Assembly: GCA_016720425.1 (NCBI GenBank)
Contig: JADKKQ010000015.1
Location: 14,323 to 78,322 of the forward strand
DNA from: Betaproteobacteria bacterium
Lineage (GTDB): Bacteria > Pseudomonadota > Gammaproteobacteria > Burkholderiales > Casimicrobiaceae
Reading direction: 5' to 3'
Length of the DNA: 64,000 nucleotides
Under the pieces are notes generated by a model that did not search any database, was not told where the DNA came from, and saw only the letters and a list, made by a program, of their open reading frames with translations. Below are positions 56,430-64,000 of this stretch, piece by piece (position 1 is the first letter of the stretch; every line of letters begins with the position of its first letter). Position numbers and translations under genes: made by a program.

Positions 56430-57527
56430 TCAGCGCTCGCCCGAGCGCCACTTCTCGATCTCGCGCTCGATCGCCTCGGCGACGTACGCGCGCAGCAACT
56501 GGCCGACGTGCTGGTTGATCGCCGCGACGAATTCGGCACTGGCGCGGTCGACGATCGGCTGCAGGCGCACGGCCAGCTGCTGCTGGAGCCCGGTGTCGGT
56601 GAAGATGTCGATCCGCTGCAGCACCTGCATGCGGACGTCCTCGGCGAGCATTTCCCAGCGCCGCGCGTCGCCGGCAGCGTCGGGCGCACCGAACGGGGGC
56701 GGCCAGGACGTCGGTGCCGACGTGAACTGGAGTCCGGCGCTCGCTGCGGGCTCGACGGTCGCTTCGGGCTCGACGGTCGCTTCGGGCTCGACGGTCGCTT
56801 CGGGCTCGACGGTCGCTTCGGGCTCGACGGTCGCTTCGGGCTCGACGGTCGCTTCGGGCTCGACGGTCGCTTCGGGCTCGACGGTCGCTTCGGGCTCGAC
56901 GCTCGCCTCGGTTTCGACCCTCGTCTCGGTTTCGACGCTCGGGACAGACGTCGCCGCGGCGTCGAGCAGCTCCGGCGCCACGTGCAATATGCCGACCTCT
57001 CCCCCGCCGACGAAATCGTCGTCGTACTCCGTGACCGCATCGAACGGGTCGGCCTCCGCTTCGCCGCTCGCTTCGACCGCGGCGTCCGGCCACGGACCGA
57101 GAATGCTCACCTCGCCGTGCCCGGGCTCCATCCACACCGACGGCTCGCCCAGGTCGAATTCGCCGGCGACGTCGAGCAACGACGGCGCCTCGATCTCCTC
57201 GACGACTTCCGTCAGCTCGGGAATGTCGTCGAGCGTGATTGCCGGCGCGGCATCCGGCGGCAGCGGATAGTGCTCGGACGGCGCCGTCGCGAGTTCGCGC
57301 CCCAACGCCTGCCGCCGCGGCGGTTCGCCGTCGTCCGGGTCGGGCGACGGGGCCACGTCGGTCAGCTCGGGAATCTCTTCGTCGATCGCGGGCGGGGCGG
57401 CGACGGTCTCCGGCGCAGCCGGAGCGAGGACCGGAACGGCCTCCACCGACGGCGGCAATTCGTCGCGCGCCCGGTTGCGACGCATCAGCGCGTCGGCCTG
57501 CTCCAGCAGCTCGCGTGCCGTCGGCAT
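56430..57527 (-). CDS. acidic repeat protein of unknown function
   Basis: Not recognised as a named family. It is 365 aa, acidic and low-complexity for most of its length. The N-terminus (PTARELLEQADALMRRNRARD) is helical, and the middle holds many Pro, Glu and Val. An exact repeat region EATVEP-EATVEP and so on (eight units) falls about residues 213-260. The C-terminal 100 residues, MLAEDVRMQVLQRIDIFTDTGLQ onward, are predicted helical. It overlaps neither neighbour: holC follows its start by four bases on the same strand. Function unknown. Confidence 0.7.
   Translation of the reverse strand: MPTARELLEQADALMRRNRARDELPPSVEAVPVLAPAAPETVAAPPAIDEEIPELTDVAPSPDPDDGEPPRRQALGRELATAPSEHYPLPPDAAPAITLDDIPELTEVVEEIEAPSLLDVAGEFDLGEPSVWMEPGHGEVSILGPWPDAAVEASGEAEADPFDAVTEYDDDFVGGGEVGILHVAPELLDAAATSVPSVETETRVETEASVEPEATVEPEATVEPEATVEPEATVEPEATVEPEATVEPEATVEPEATVEPAASAGLQFTSAPTSWPPPFGAPDAAGDARRWEMLAEDVRMQVLQRIDIFTDTGLQQQLAVRLQPIVDRASAEFVAAINQHVGQLLRAYVAEAIEREIEKWRSGER
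56748..56891. repeat. 8 x 18-bp perfect tandem repeat, in frame
   Basis: Eight consecutive copies of GGGCTCGACGGTCGCTTC, all identical, encoding the hexapeptide unit EATVEP on the minus strand. Three diverged units follow (EASVEP, ETRVET, SVETET-like). The unit length is a multiple of three, so copy-number change keeps the reading frame. This is a VNTR expected to vary between strains. Confidence 0.95.
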
Positions 57528-57530
57528 CGG

Positions 57531-57980
57531 TCAGGGCCGACTGCCGGCAGCGGAGGCTTCGCGCTCGGCGAGGTTGTGCTGCTTCAGCTCGTAACCACGC
57601 GACTTGTAGTAGCGCCAGCGCTCGCGTCCGGCCGCCACCGCGTCGTCGTCGACGCTGACGATTTCCACCAGTCGCTCGAAGCGGGCGAAGAACGGCGGCG
57701 GCGCCGCCTGCAGGTTGATCAGCACGTCGGCGCGCCCGCGATGCTCCGGCGAGTGGTCGACGATGATCGGCGTCTCGTCGGCGAGCGGATGGGCGAGGCG
57801 GCAGTGCGGCAGGAATCCGGTGGCGGGCCACTGCCACAACCGGCGATCCAGTTCGTCGGTCGCCGCCGCGTCAGGCGTCAACACCCGCACGCTGCCGTGC
57901 GCCGCCCAGGCCTTCGCGACCAGGCGCGCCGCGACCTGCAGCCGATCGGCGCAGTGCGTGTAGAAGTCGATCGACGTCAT
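57531..57980 (-). CDS. holC: DNA polymerase III chi subunit
   Basis: Chi subunit of the clamp-loader complex, 149 aa from ATG 57980 (MTSIDFYTHCADRLQVAARLV). The family's DELDRRLWQWPATGFLPHCRL near residues 44-64 and YKSRGYELKQHNL near the end are visible. Chi links SSB to the clamp loader. The gene precedes the acidic repeat gene and follows pepA after 91 bases, close to the common pepA-holC order, here without valS behind it. Confidence 0.93.
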   Translation of the reverse strand: MTSIDFYTHCADRLQVAARLVAKAWAAHGSVRVLTPDAAATDELDRRLWQWPATGFLPHCRLAHPLADETPIIVDHSPEHRGRADVLINLQAAPPPFFARFERLVEIVSVDDDAVAAGRERWRYYKSRGYELKQHNLAEREASAAGSRP

Positions 57981-58071
57981 CGCGCGGGGCGCGTCGCGAT
58001 TCCGGCGCGGTTCACCGAACTGCCTGCGTACAGCGCACTCCGGCGTTCGCCCTTGGGACGGCCCGGCGGGC

Positions 58072-59586
58072 TCATGGCGTGGCCGCCGGCCCGGCCGCCG
58101 ATTCGTGCGTGAGCAGCCAGGTCGTGAGCAGCGGCACCGGCCGTCCCGTCGCGCCCTTTTCCTTGCCGTCCTTCCACGCGGTGCCGGCGATGTCGAGGTG
58201 GGCCCAGTCGAACTTCTTGGCAAAGCGCGACAGGAAACAGGCGGCCGTGATGCTGCCGCCGGGGCGGCCGGCAATGTTGGCGAAATCGGCGAAATTGCTG
58301 CGCAAGCCCTCCTGGTAGTCGTCCCAGAGCGGCAGCTGCCAGCCCCGATCGTAGGCGTCGTCGCCCGCGGTGACCAGTGCGCGCGCGAGCGTGTCGTTGT
58401 TGCTGAAGATCCCGGTCGCCACGTGCCCCAGCGCGATCACCATCGCTCCGGTGAGCGTGGCGATGTCGACCACCGCCTCGGGCTCGAAGCGCTCCGCGTA
58501 GGTCAGGGCGTCGGCCAGGATCAGCCGCCCCTCGGCGTCGGTGTTCAGCACCTCGATGGTCTGGCCCGACATGCTCGTCACGACGTCGCCGGGCTTGGTC
58601 GCGCGCCCCGACGGCATGTTCTCGCAGGCGGCGACGATGCCGACGGCGTTGACCTTGGCCTTCAGCTCGGCGAGGGCGCGGAAGGTGCCGAAGACGCTGG
58701 CCGCCCCGCACATGTCGAACTTCATCTGGTCCATGTCGGCGCCCGGCTTCAGCGAGATGCCGCCGGTGTCGAAGGTGATGCCCTTGCCGACCAGCACCAG
58801 CGGCCGGGTCTTGCGCTGCGTCGCGTTGTACTCGAAGACGATGAAGCGCGGCGGCTCGTCGCTGCCGTTGGTCACCGACAGGAACGAGCCCATGCGCAGT
58901 TCCTCGATGTCCTTGCGCTCCAGCACGGTGACCTTGAGGTCGGGGAACTCCTTCGCCAGCGCCTGCGCCCGCTCGCCCAGGTACTTGGGCGTGCAGACGT
59001 TGCCGGGCAGGTTGCCCAGATCGCGGGCGAGGTCCATCCCGTGGGCGATCGCCAGTCCGCGCGCCGCCGCCGTCTCGCCGTCGGCCAGGTCGGAGCGCTG
59101 CGGCACCGACAGCGTGAGCTTGCGCAGCGGCCGCCGGACCTCCGCCTTTTCGCTCTTCATCTGGTCGAAGCGATAGACCGCCTCCATGGCGACGACGACG
59201 GCGTGCTCGACGCGCCACGCGACCTCGCGCCGCTTGACCTTTTCCTCGGTCAGGTAGATGACGGCCTCGTAGGAACCCGTTTCGTTGAGCAGCTTGACCG
59301 CGGACTTGACCGCCGACCGGAACTCCTTGTCGCGGAAGTCGCGCTCCTTGCCCAGCCCGACCAGCAGCACGCGATCGGCGAGGGTGCCGCGGACGTTGTG
59401 CAGCAGCAGCGTCGCGCCGAGCTTGCCTTCCATGTCGCCGCGCCGGATGATCTCGCTGATGTATCCGTTCGACGCCCGGTCGACAAGTTCGGCCGAAAGC
59501 GACAGCTTGCGGTTGTCGAAGACGCCGACCACGACGCAGGCGCTGCGCTGCTTCTCGGGACTGCCGCTTTTTATGGTAAATTCCAT
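58072..59586 (-). CDS. pepA: leucyl aminopeptidase PepA
   Basis: Cytosolic M17 aminopeptidase, 504 aa from ATG 59586 (MEFTIKSGSPEKQ). The C-terminal catalytic domain has the NTDAEGRLILADAL signature near residue 346, with GKGITFDTGGISLKPG near 267 and KFDMCGAASV near 286 giving the two-metal site. PepA also acts as a DNA-binding accessory factor in some bacteria. It is divergent from lptF across a 102-base AT-rich spacer, the classic pepA-lptFG arrangement. Confidence 0.96.
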   Translation of the reverse strand: MEFTIKSGSPEKQRSACVVVGVFDNRKLSLSAELVDRASNGYISEIIRRGDMEGKLGATLLLHNVRGTLADRVLLVGLGKERDFRDKEFRSAVKSAVKLLNETGSYEAVIYLTEEKVKRREVAWRVEHAVVVAMEAVYRFDQMKSEKAEVRRPLRKLTLSVPQRSDLADGETAAARGLAIAHGMDLARDLGNLPGNVCTPKYLGERAQALAKEFPDLKVTVLERKDIEELRMGSFLSVTNGSDEPPRFIVFEYNATQRKTRPLVLVGKGITFDTGGISLKPGADMDQMKFDMCGAASVFGTFRALAELKAKVNAVGIVAACENMPSGRATKPGDVVTSMSGQTIEVLNTDAEGRLILADALTYAERFEPEAVVDIATLTGAMVIALGHVATGIFSNNDTLARALVTAGDDAYDRGWQLPLWDDYQEGLRSNFADFANIAGRPGGSITAACFLSRFAKKFDWAHLDIAGTAWKDGKEKGATGRPVPLLTTWLLTHESAAGPAATP

Positions 59587-59688
59587 CGCGCTCCGCTGCC
59601 TCCGACTGGTTTGTTTTCTTTGCCCTGACGCGGCCGAGGTCGCATTATCGGCAAAACGGCCCGAAAAAGTCAAAATTCTCCCGAATCC

Positions 59689-60786
59689 ATGATTTTTCGG
59701 CGCAGCCTGGTGCGCGAGATGACGACCACGGCCGTGGGGCTGTTCCTCGTCCTGCTCGGCATCCTGTTCACCAACCTGGTCCTGAAGCTGCTGGCCCGTG
59801 CCGCCGGCGGGACGGTCGCGCCCGAAGGCGTGCTCACGCTGCTGGGCTTCGGCGCGATGTTCTACTTCAACGTCCTGCTCTCGGTCACGCTGTTCCTGAC
59901 CGTGCTGCTGACGCTCACCCGCTGGTACCGGGACAGTGAAATGATCGTCTGGTTCACCTCGGGCCAGAGCCTCGCCCAGTGGGTGCGCCCGATCCTCTGG
60001 TTCGCCGCGCCGTTCCTGGTCGCCATCCTCGTCCTGTCGCTGTTCCTGTCGCCCTGGGCCGACCGCCGCCGGCACGAGTACGAGCGGCAGCTGGAGTCGC
60101 GGGACGAGATCGGTCTGATCACGCCGGGGCTATTCCGCGAGTTCCGGCGCGCCAACCTGGTGGTGTTCGTCGAGAGCGTCAACACCTTCGACGGCACGAT
60201 CCGCAACGTCTTCCTGCACTCGCTGGAGGACGACAAGGACGTCACCACGGTCGCGCGTTCGGGGCACCTCGAAATGGCCGCGAACGGCGACCGCTTCATC
60301 ATCCTCTCCGACGGACGCCGCTACGAGGGCAAGCCCGGGTCCGCCGACTACCGCGTCGTCGAGTTCGAGCAGCTGGGGCGCCGGATCGAGCCCGCCGAAA
60401 TGCGCGCGCTGCCGAATTCGTCCAAGTCGATCCCGACCTCGGTGCTGCTCGGCAGCGACGGCCGGATCGAGCAGGCCGAGCTCTTCTGGCGCATCTCGAT
60501 CCCGATCTCGGCGCTGGTGCTGACGCTGCTGGCGATACCGCTCGCCTACGTCAATCCGCGGATGGGGCGCTCGTTCAACCTGATCGGCGCCGCGTTCATG
60601 TACATGCTCTACAGCAACACCCTCAACATCGTCCAGAGCTTCATCGCCCAGGGCAAGCTGGGGTTCTGGATCGCGCTCGTCGTGCCGCACGTCGTTGCCG
60701 TGCTGGTCGTCGTGCTGCTGTTCAGCCGGCAGCTCGCGGCGATGGGCCGGCGCCTGCGCCGCAGCGACGGGGATCCGTCGCCATGA
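59689..60786 (+). CDS. lptF: LPS export permease LptF
   Basis: Inner membrane component of the LptBFG complex, 365 aa. It has six membrane segments and a periplasmic beta-jellyroll between segments 3 and 4 (about 130-260). The start IFRRSLVREMTTTAVGLFLVLLGI is typical. The stop overlaps lptG by four bases. It is divergent from pepA. Confidence 0.95.
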   Translation: MIFRRSLVREMTTTAVGLFLVLLGILFTNLVLKLLARAAGGTVAPEGVLTLLGFGAMFYFNVLLSVTLFLTVLLTLTRWYRDSEMIVWFTSGQSLAQWVRPILWFAAPFLVAILVLSLFLSPWADRRRHEYERQLESRDEIGLITPGLFREFRRANLVVFVESVNTFDGTIRNVFLHSLEDDKDVTTVARSGHLEMAANGDRFIILSDGRRYEGKPGSADYRVVEFEQLGRRIEPAEMRALPNSSKSIPTSVLLGSDGRIEQAELFWRISIPISALVLTLLAIPLAYVNPRMGRSFNLIGAAFMYMLYSNTLNIVQSFIAQGKLGFWIALVVPHVVAVLVVVLLFSRQLAAMGRRLRRSDGDPSP

Positions 60787-61865
60787 GAACCCTCACCCGC
60801 TACATCGGCCGCGAGGTGCTGGGCGCGATCCTGCTGATCTTCATGGCGCTGATCATGCTGTTCGCCTTCTTCGACCTCATCGCCGAGCTCGGCAACGTGG
60901 GCAAGGCCGACTACACGATCACCACCGCGCTGCTGTTCGTCACCCTGCACCTGCCGTCGCGGATGTACGAGCTGTTCCCGGTCGCGGCGCTGATCGGCAC
61001 GCTGTTCGCGATCGCCCAGCTGGTCGCGAGCTCCGAATACACGGTGATGCGGGCCTCGGGCGCCTCGCTGCTGCAGGTGACCTGGGCGCTGATGCGGATC
61101 GGCATCCCGCTGGCGCTGGTCACGTTCCTCGCCGGCGAGTACGTGGCGCCTCCCGCGGAGCGCCTCGCGCGGCAGGTCAAGGCCGTGGCCAGCGGCGACA
61201 CCGCCAAGGTGGTCGCGCAGCAGTTCACCTCGGGCTTCTGGTTCAAGCAGGACCGCAGCTTCGTCAACATCCGCAGCGTGCTGGCCGACATGACGCTGGT
61301 CGGGGTCCGCATCTACGAGTTCGACCGCGACCTGCGGCTCACCACGATCCGCAGCGCCGAGTCGGGCCGCTTCTCGTCGGCGGGGCACTGGCAGCTCGCC
61401 GTCGTCGAGACCACGGAGATCGGCGCCGATCGCGTCCGCCACTCCAGGCTGCCGACCTGGGATTGGCAGACGGTGCTGCGGCCGTCGCTGCTGATGGTCT
61501 ACCAGCTGCCGCCGGAGAAGCTGGAACTGGGCACGCTCTGGGACAACACGCGGCTCCTGAGCCAGAGCACGCAGAAGACCAGCCGGTTCGAGATCGCGTT
61601 CTGGAACAAGGTGTTCTACCCGGCGGCCGTGATCGTGATGATGATCCTCGCGTTGCCGTTCGCGCACTTCCAGCGCCGGCAGGGCGGCGTCGGGTTCCGC
61701 ATCTTCGCCGGGACCATGCTCGGGCTGGTGTTCTTCCTCGTCGGGCGCCTGTTCTCGCACCTCGGGGTGCTGAACGACTGGCCGCCGCTGTTCTCGGCGC
61801 TGTTCCCGCTGGCGGTGTTCCTGGGGCTGTCGGCGTCGATGCTCTACTGGCTGGAGCGACGCTAG
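60783..61865 (+). CDS. lptG: LPS export permease LptG
   Basis: Partner of LptF, 360 aa, start ATG 60783 inside the lptF stop (ATGA). It has the same six-segment architecture with a periplasmic domain (about 125-260). Typical blocks are LTRYIGREVLGAILLIF, YELFPVAALIGTLFAIAQL near 60 and EYTVMRASGASLLQV near 82. It ends before the phosphoglucomutase gene after 138 bases with no clear terminator. Confidence 0.95.
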   Translation: MRTLTRYIGREVLGAILLIFMALIMLFAFFDLIAELGNVGKADYTITTALLFVTLHLPSRMYELFPVAALIGTLFAIAQLVASSEYTVMRASGASLLQVTWALMRIGIPLALVTFLAGEYVAPPAERLARQVKAVASGDTAKVVAQQFTSGFWFKQDRSFVNIRSVLADMTLVGVRIYEFDRDLRLTTIRSAESGRFSSAGHWQLAVVETTEIGADRVRHSRLPTWDWQTVLRPSLLMVYQLPPEKLELGTLWDNTRLLSQSTQKTSRFEIAFWNKVFYPAAVIVMMILALPFAHFQRRQGGVGFRIFAGTMLGLVFFLVGRLFSHLGVLNDWPPLFSALFPLAVFLGLSASMLYWLERR

Positions 61866-62003
61866 CACGGCCCCGACCCGACCCTGATCCATGTGCAGCC
61901 CGGTTGCCGGGATTCGGGGCGAACCCCGTGCTGGGTCAAGAAATGTTCGCCCGGAATGGTGCAGACTTCGTTTACTCCGTTTTCGTCACCCAAGGACTCA
62001 CTC

Positions 62004-63641
62004 ATGGCGCACCCCCTGGCCGGCAAGCCGGCACCCACCGAGGTTCTGACCGACATCCCGGCGCTGCTGGCCGCCTACCGGCGCGCGCCGGACATCGACG
62101 TGCCGGCGCAGCGCGTCGCCTTCGGCACCAGCGGCCATCGCGGCACGGCGCTCGCCGGCAGCTTCAACGAGGCGCACATCCTCGCCATCACCCAGGCGGT
62201 GTGCGAATGCCGTCGCAATCACGGCATCCACGGCCCCCTGTTCCTGGGCAAGGACACCCACGCGCTGTCGGCGCCCGCCGAGGCGACCGCGCTGGAGGTG
62301 CTGGCCGCCAACGGCGTCGAGACGCACCTGCAGGCCGGCGACGGCTACACGCCCACGCCGGTGATCTCGCGGGCGATCCTGGTGCACAACCGCGAAGCCA
62401 CCGCCCCGCGGGCCGACGGCATCGTGATCACCCCGTCGCACAACCCGCCGCAGGACGGCGGGATCAAGTACAACCCGCCGCACGGCGGCCCCGCGGACAG
62501 CGACCTCACCACGTGGATCGAGCGCCGCGCCAACGCACTGCTCGCCAACGGCAATCGCGACGTCCTGCGCCTGCCCGTTGCCGCCGCCCGCGCCGCCGCC
62601 ACGACCATGGCCGAGGATTTCGTCGCCGCCTACGTCGCCGACCTCGACCAGGTGATCGACATGGAGGCGATCCGCGCCGCGAAGCTGCGCATCGGCGTCG
62701 ATCCCATGGGCGGCGCCGCCGTCGCCTACTGGAAGCCGATCGCCGACCGCTACGGCCTCGACCTCGACGTCGTCAACCCGCGCGTCGACCCGGCGTTCGC
62801 GTTCATGACGCTCGACCACGACGGCAAGATCCGGATGGACTGCTCGAGCCCGCACGCGATGGCGGGCCTGGTGCAGCTCAAGGATCGCTACGACATCGCC
62901 TGGGGCAACGACGCCGACGCCGATCGCCACGGCATCGTCACGCCGTCCGGCGGGCTGCTGAACCCCAATCACTACCTGGCGGTCGCCATCGGCTATCTGC
63001 TGACCCATCGTCCGCAGTGGCCGGAGAAGGCGGCGGTGGGCAAGACGCTGGTCTCCAGCGCGATGATCGACCGCGTGGTCGCGGGCCTCGGACGGCGCCT
63101 GCTCGAGGTGCCGGTCGGCTTCAAGTGGTTCGCCCCGGGCCTCGGCAACGGCAGCATCGCCTTCGGCGGCGAGGAGAGCGCCGGCGCGAGCTTCCTGCGC
63201 CGTGACGGAACCGCGTGGACGACCGACAAGGACGGCGTCGTGCTGGGCCTGCTGGCGGCGGAGATCACCGCGGTGACCGGGAAGGATCCCGGCACCCACT
63301 ACCGCGAGCTCGCCGCCCGCTACGGCACTCCGTACTACGTGCGCATCGACGCCCCGGCCAGCCCCGCGCAGAAGGCGGCGTTCAAGCAGCTCACGCCCGA
63401 GCGCGTCCGGACGACGACGCTGGCCGGCGACGCCATCGTCGCGCGCCTCACCCGCGCCCCCGGCAACAACGAGCTGATCGGCGGCGTCAAGATCACCACG
63501 GCGAACGGCTGGTTCGCGGCGCGCCCTTCGGGCACCGAGGACATCTACAAGCTCTACGCCGAGAGCTTCGTCAGCCCCGAGCACCTGCAGCGGATCGTGA
63601 CCGAGGCCCAGCGCATCGTCGGCGACGCGCTGGCGGGCTGA
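62004..63641 (+). CDS. pgm: alpha-D-phosphohexomutase, phosphoglucomutase
   Basis: Interconverts glucose 1- and 6-phosphate, 545 aa. The start ATG 62004 (MAHPLAGKPAP) is preferred because AAGGA stands upstream and an earlier in-frame start gives no family similarity. Signature segments are FGTSGHRGTA near 36, the catalytic serine loop TPSHNPPQDGGIKYN near 143, the metal loop GNDADADRHG near 300, GGEESAGASF near 390 and RPSGTEDIYK near 512. It is on plus behind lptFG. Confidence 0.95.
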   Translation: MAHPLAGKPAPTEVLTDIPALLAAYRRAPDIDVPAQRVAFGTSGHRGTALAGSFNEAHILAITQAVCECRRNHGIHGPLFLGKDTHALSAPAEATALEVLAANGVETHLQAGDGYTPTPVISRAILVHNREATAPRADGIVITPSHNPPQDGGIKYNPPHGGPADSDLTTWIERRANALLANGNRDVLRLPVAAARAAATTMAEDFVAAYVADLDQVIDMEAIRAAKLRIGVDPMGGAAVAYWKPIADRYGLDLDVVNPRVDPAFAFMTLDHDGKIRMDCSSPHAMAGLVQLKDRYDIAWGNDADADRHGIVTPSGGLLNPNHYLAVAIGYLLTHRPQWPEKAAVGKTLVSSAMIDRVVAGLGRRLLEVPVGFKWFAPGLGNGSIAFGGEESAGASFLRRDGTAWTTDKDGVVLGLLAAEITAVTGKDPGTHYRELAARYGTPYYVRIDAPASPAQKAAFKQLTPERVRTTTLAGDAIVARLTRAPGNNELIGGVKITTANGWFAARPSGTEDIYKLYAESFVSPEHLQRIVTEAQRIVGDALAG

Positions 63642-63701
63642 CCGTCCGGCCGCGTGCGCGGCGGCCGCCACATCTTCCACTCCGGCACGGGGCACCTTCA
63701 G

Positions 63702-64000
63702 ATGAACATCATCATTCTCGGCGCCGGCCGGGTGGGCGAAAGCGTGGCCGAGAGCCTGGTCTCGGAACGGAACGACATCACGATCATCGACACCGACCCG
63801 CGGCGGCTGCGCCAGTTGCAGGATCGGCTGGACCTGCGCTGCGTGACCGGCAACGGCATCCAGCCCTCGGTGCTGGAGCAGGCCGGCATCCGCGACGCCG
63901 ACATGCTGATCGGCTGCGCGGCCGCCGACGAGACCAACCTCGTGGCGTGCAAGATCGCCCACGACCTCTTCAGCGTTTCGACGACGATCGCCCGCCTGCG
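63702..64000 (+). CDS. trkA: Trk potassium uptake protein TrkA, N-terminal part
   Basis: Partial gene, running off the right edge after about 99 codons. It encodes the first RCK-type NAD-binding domain of TrkA, the regulatory subunit of Trk potassium uptake. The Rossmann start is MNIIILGAGRVGESVAESL, with IIDTDPRRLRQLQDRLDLRCVTGNG after the second strand. The start is ATG 63702, with no strong Shine-Dalgarno. It follows pgm after 60 bases. Confidence 0.9.
   Translation, partial: MNIIILGAGRVGESVAESLVSERNDITIIDTDPRRLRQLQDRLDLRCVTGNGIQPSVLEQAGIRDADMLIGCAAADETNLVACKIAHDLFSVSTTIARL

Noticed and set aside
56748..56891. CRISPR array
   Set aside because: The repeats are contiguous without spacers and translate in frame.

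Overview
The window is high-GC chromosomal DNA, densely coded on both strands. Gene content suggests a betaproteobacterium, probably Burkholderiales-like: a darP/pmbA pair, a GlpSTPQUV-type glycerol ABC transporter with a DUF2160 subunit, gsiABCD followed by a DmpA peptidase, and the glyA-nrdR-ribD-ribE order. No rRNA, tRNA or CRISPR array was found.

Layout. 1-3.6 kb is an accessory segment: a frame-disrupted, visibly lower-GC FAD oxidoreductase gene, gene-free DNA, and an intact tyrosine integrase beside an array of GTGTTACC boxes. It abuts ribE, where ribBA-ribH-nusB would be expected. 3.6-7.2 kb carries ribE, ribD, nrdR and glyA. 7.5-12.4 kb is a TRAP system, dctQM on plus, with two TakP-like binding proteins facing it on minus. 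12.5-22 kb holds a PilZ-like protein, pmbA, darP, mog, a DMT exporter, mtfA, rmuC and typA. 22.3-31.8 kb runs on plus: an RhlE-type helicase, gsiABCD interrupted by a REP cluster, a dmpA-type peptidase and rlmM. 31.9-38.3 kb is a peptide-type ABC operon and 38.6-44.6 kb a glycerol-type ABC operon, both minus. 44.9-53.8 kb has an MFS exporter, valS, feoAB and a three-gene transporter cluster resembling zinc-responsive operons. 53.8-59.6 kb has kduI, a DAHP synthase, a Fur-family regulator, a repeat-bearing acidic protein, holC and pepA. 59.7-64 kb has lptFG, a phosphoglucomutase and the start of trkA.

Themes. The window is rich in uptake systems for 2-oxoacids or related acids, glutathione, peptides, glycerol and ferrous iron. 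Five genes (the FAD oxidoreductase, typA, gsiD, glpS, valS) are split by one- or two-base shifts. Because valS is normally essential, at least part of these look like assembly errors rather than true pseudogenes.

The most unusual signals are: the complementary motif losses in the GlpS/GlpT ATPase pair, which predict one active and one degenerate ATP site; the six-copy GTGTTACC array at the integrase; a perfect 8 x 18 bp tandem repeat in a coding region; a REP cluster inside the gsi operon; and the His-containing FtsX/DUF3299 cluster lying near a Fur-family regulator.
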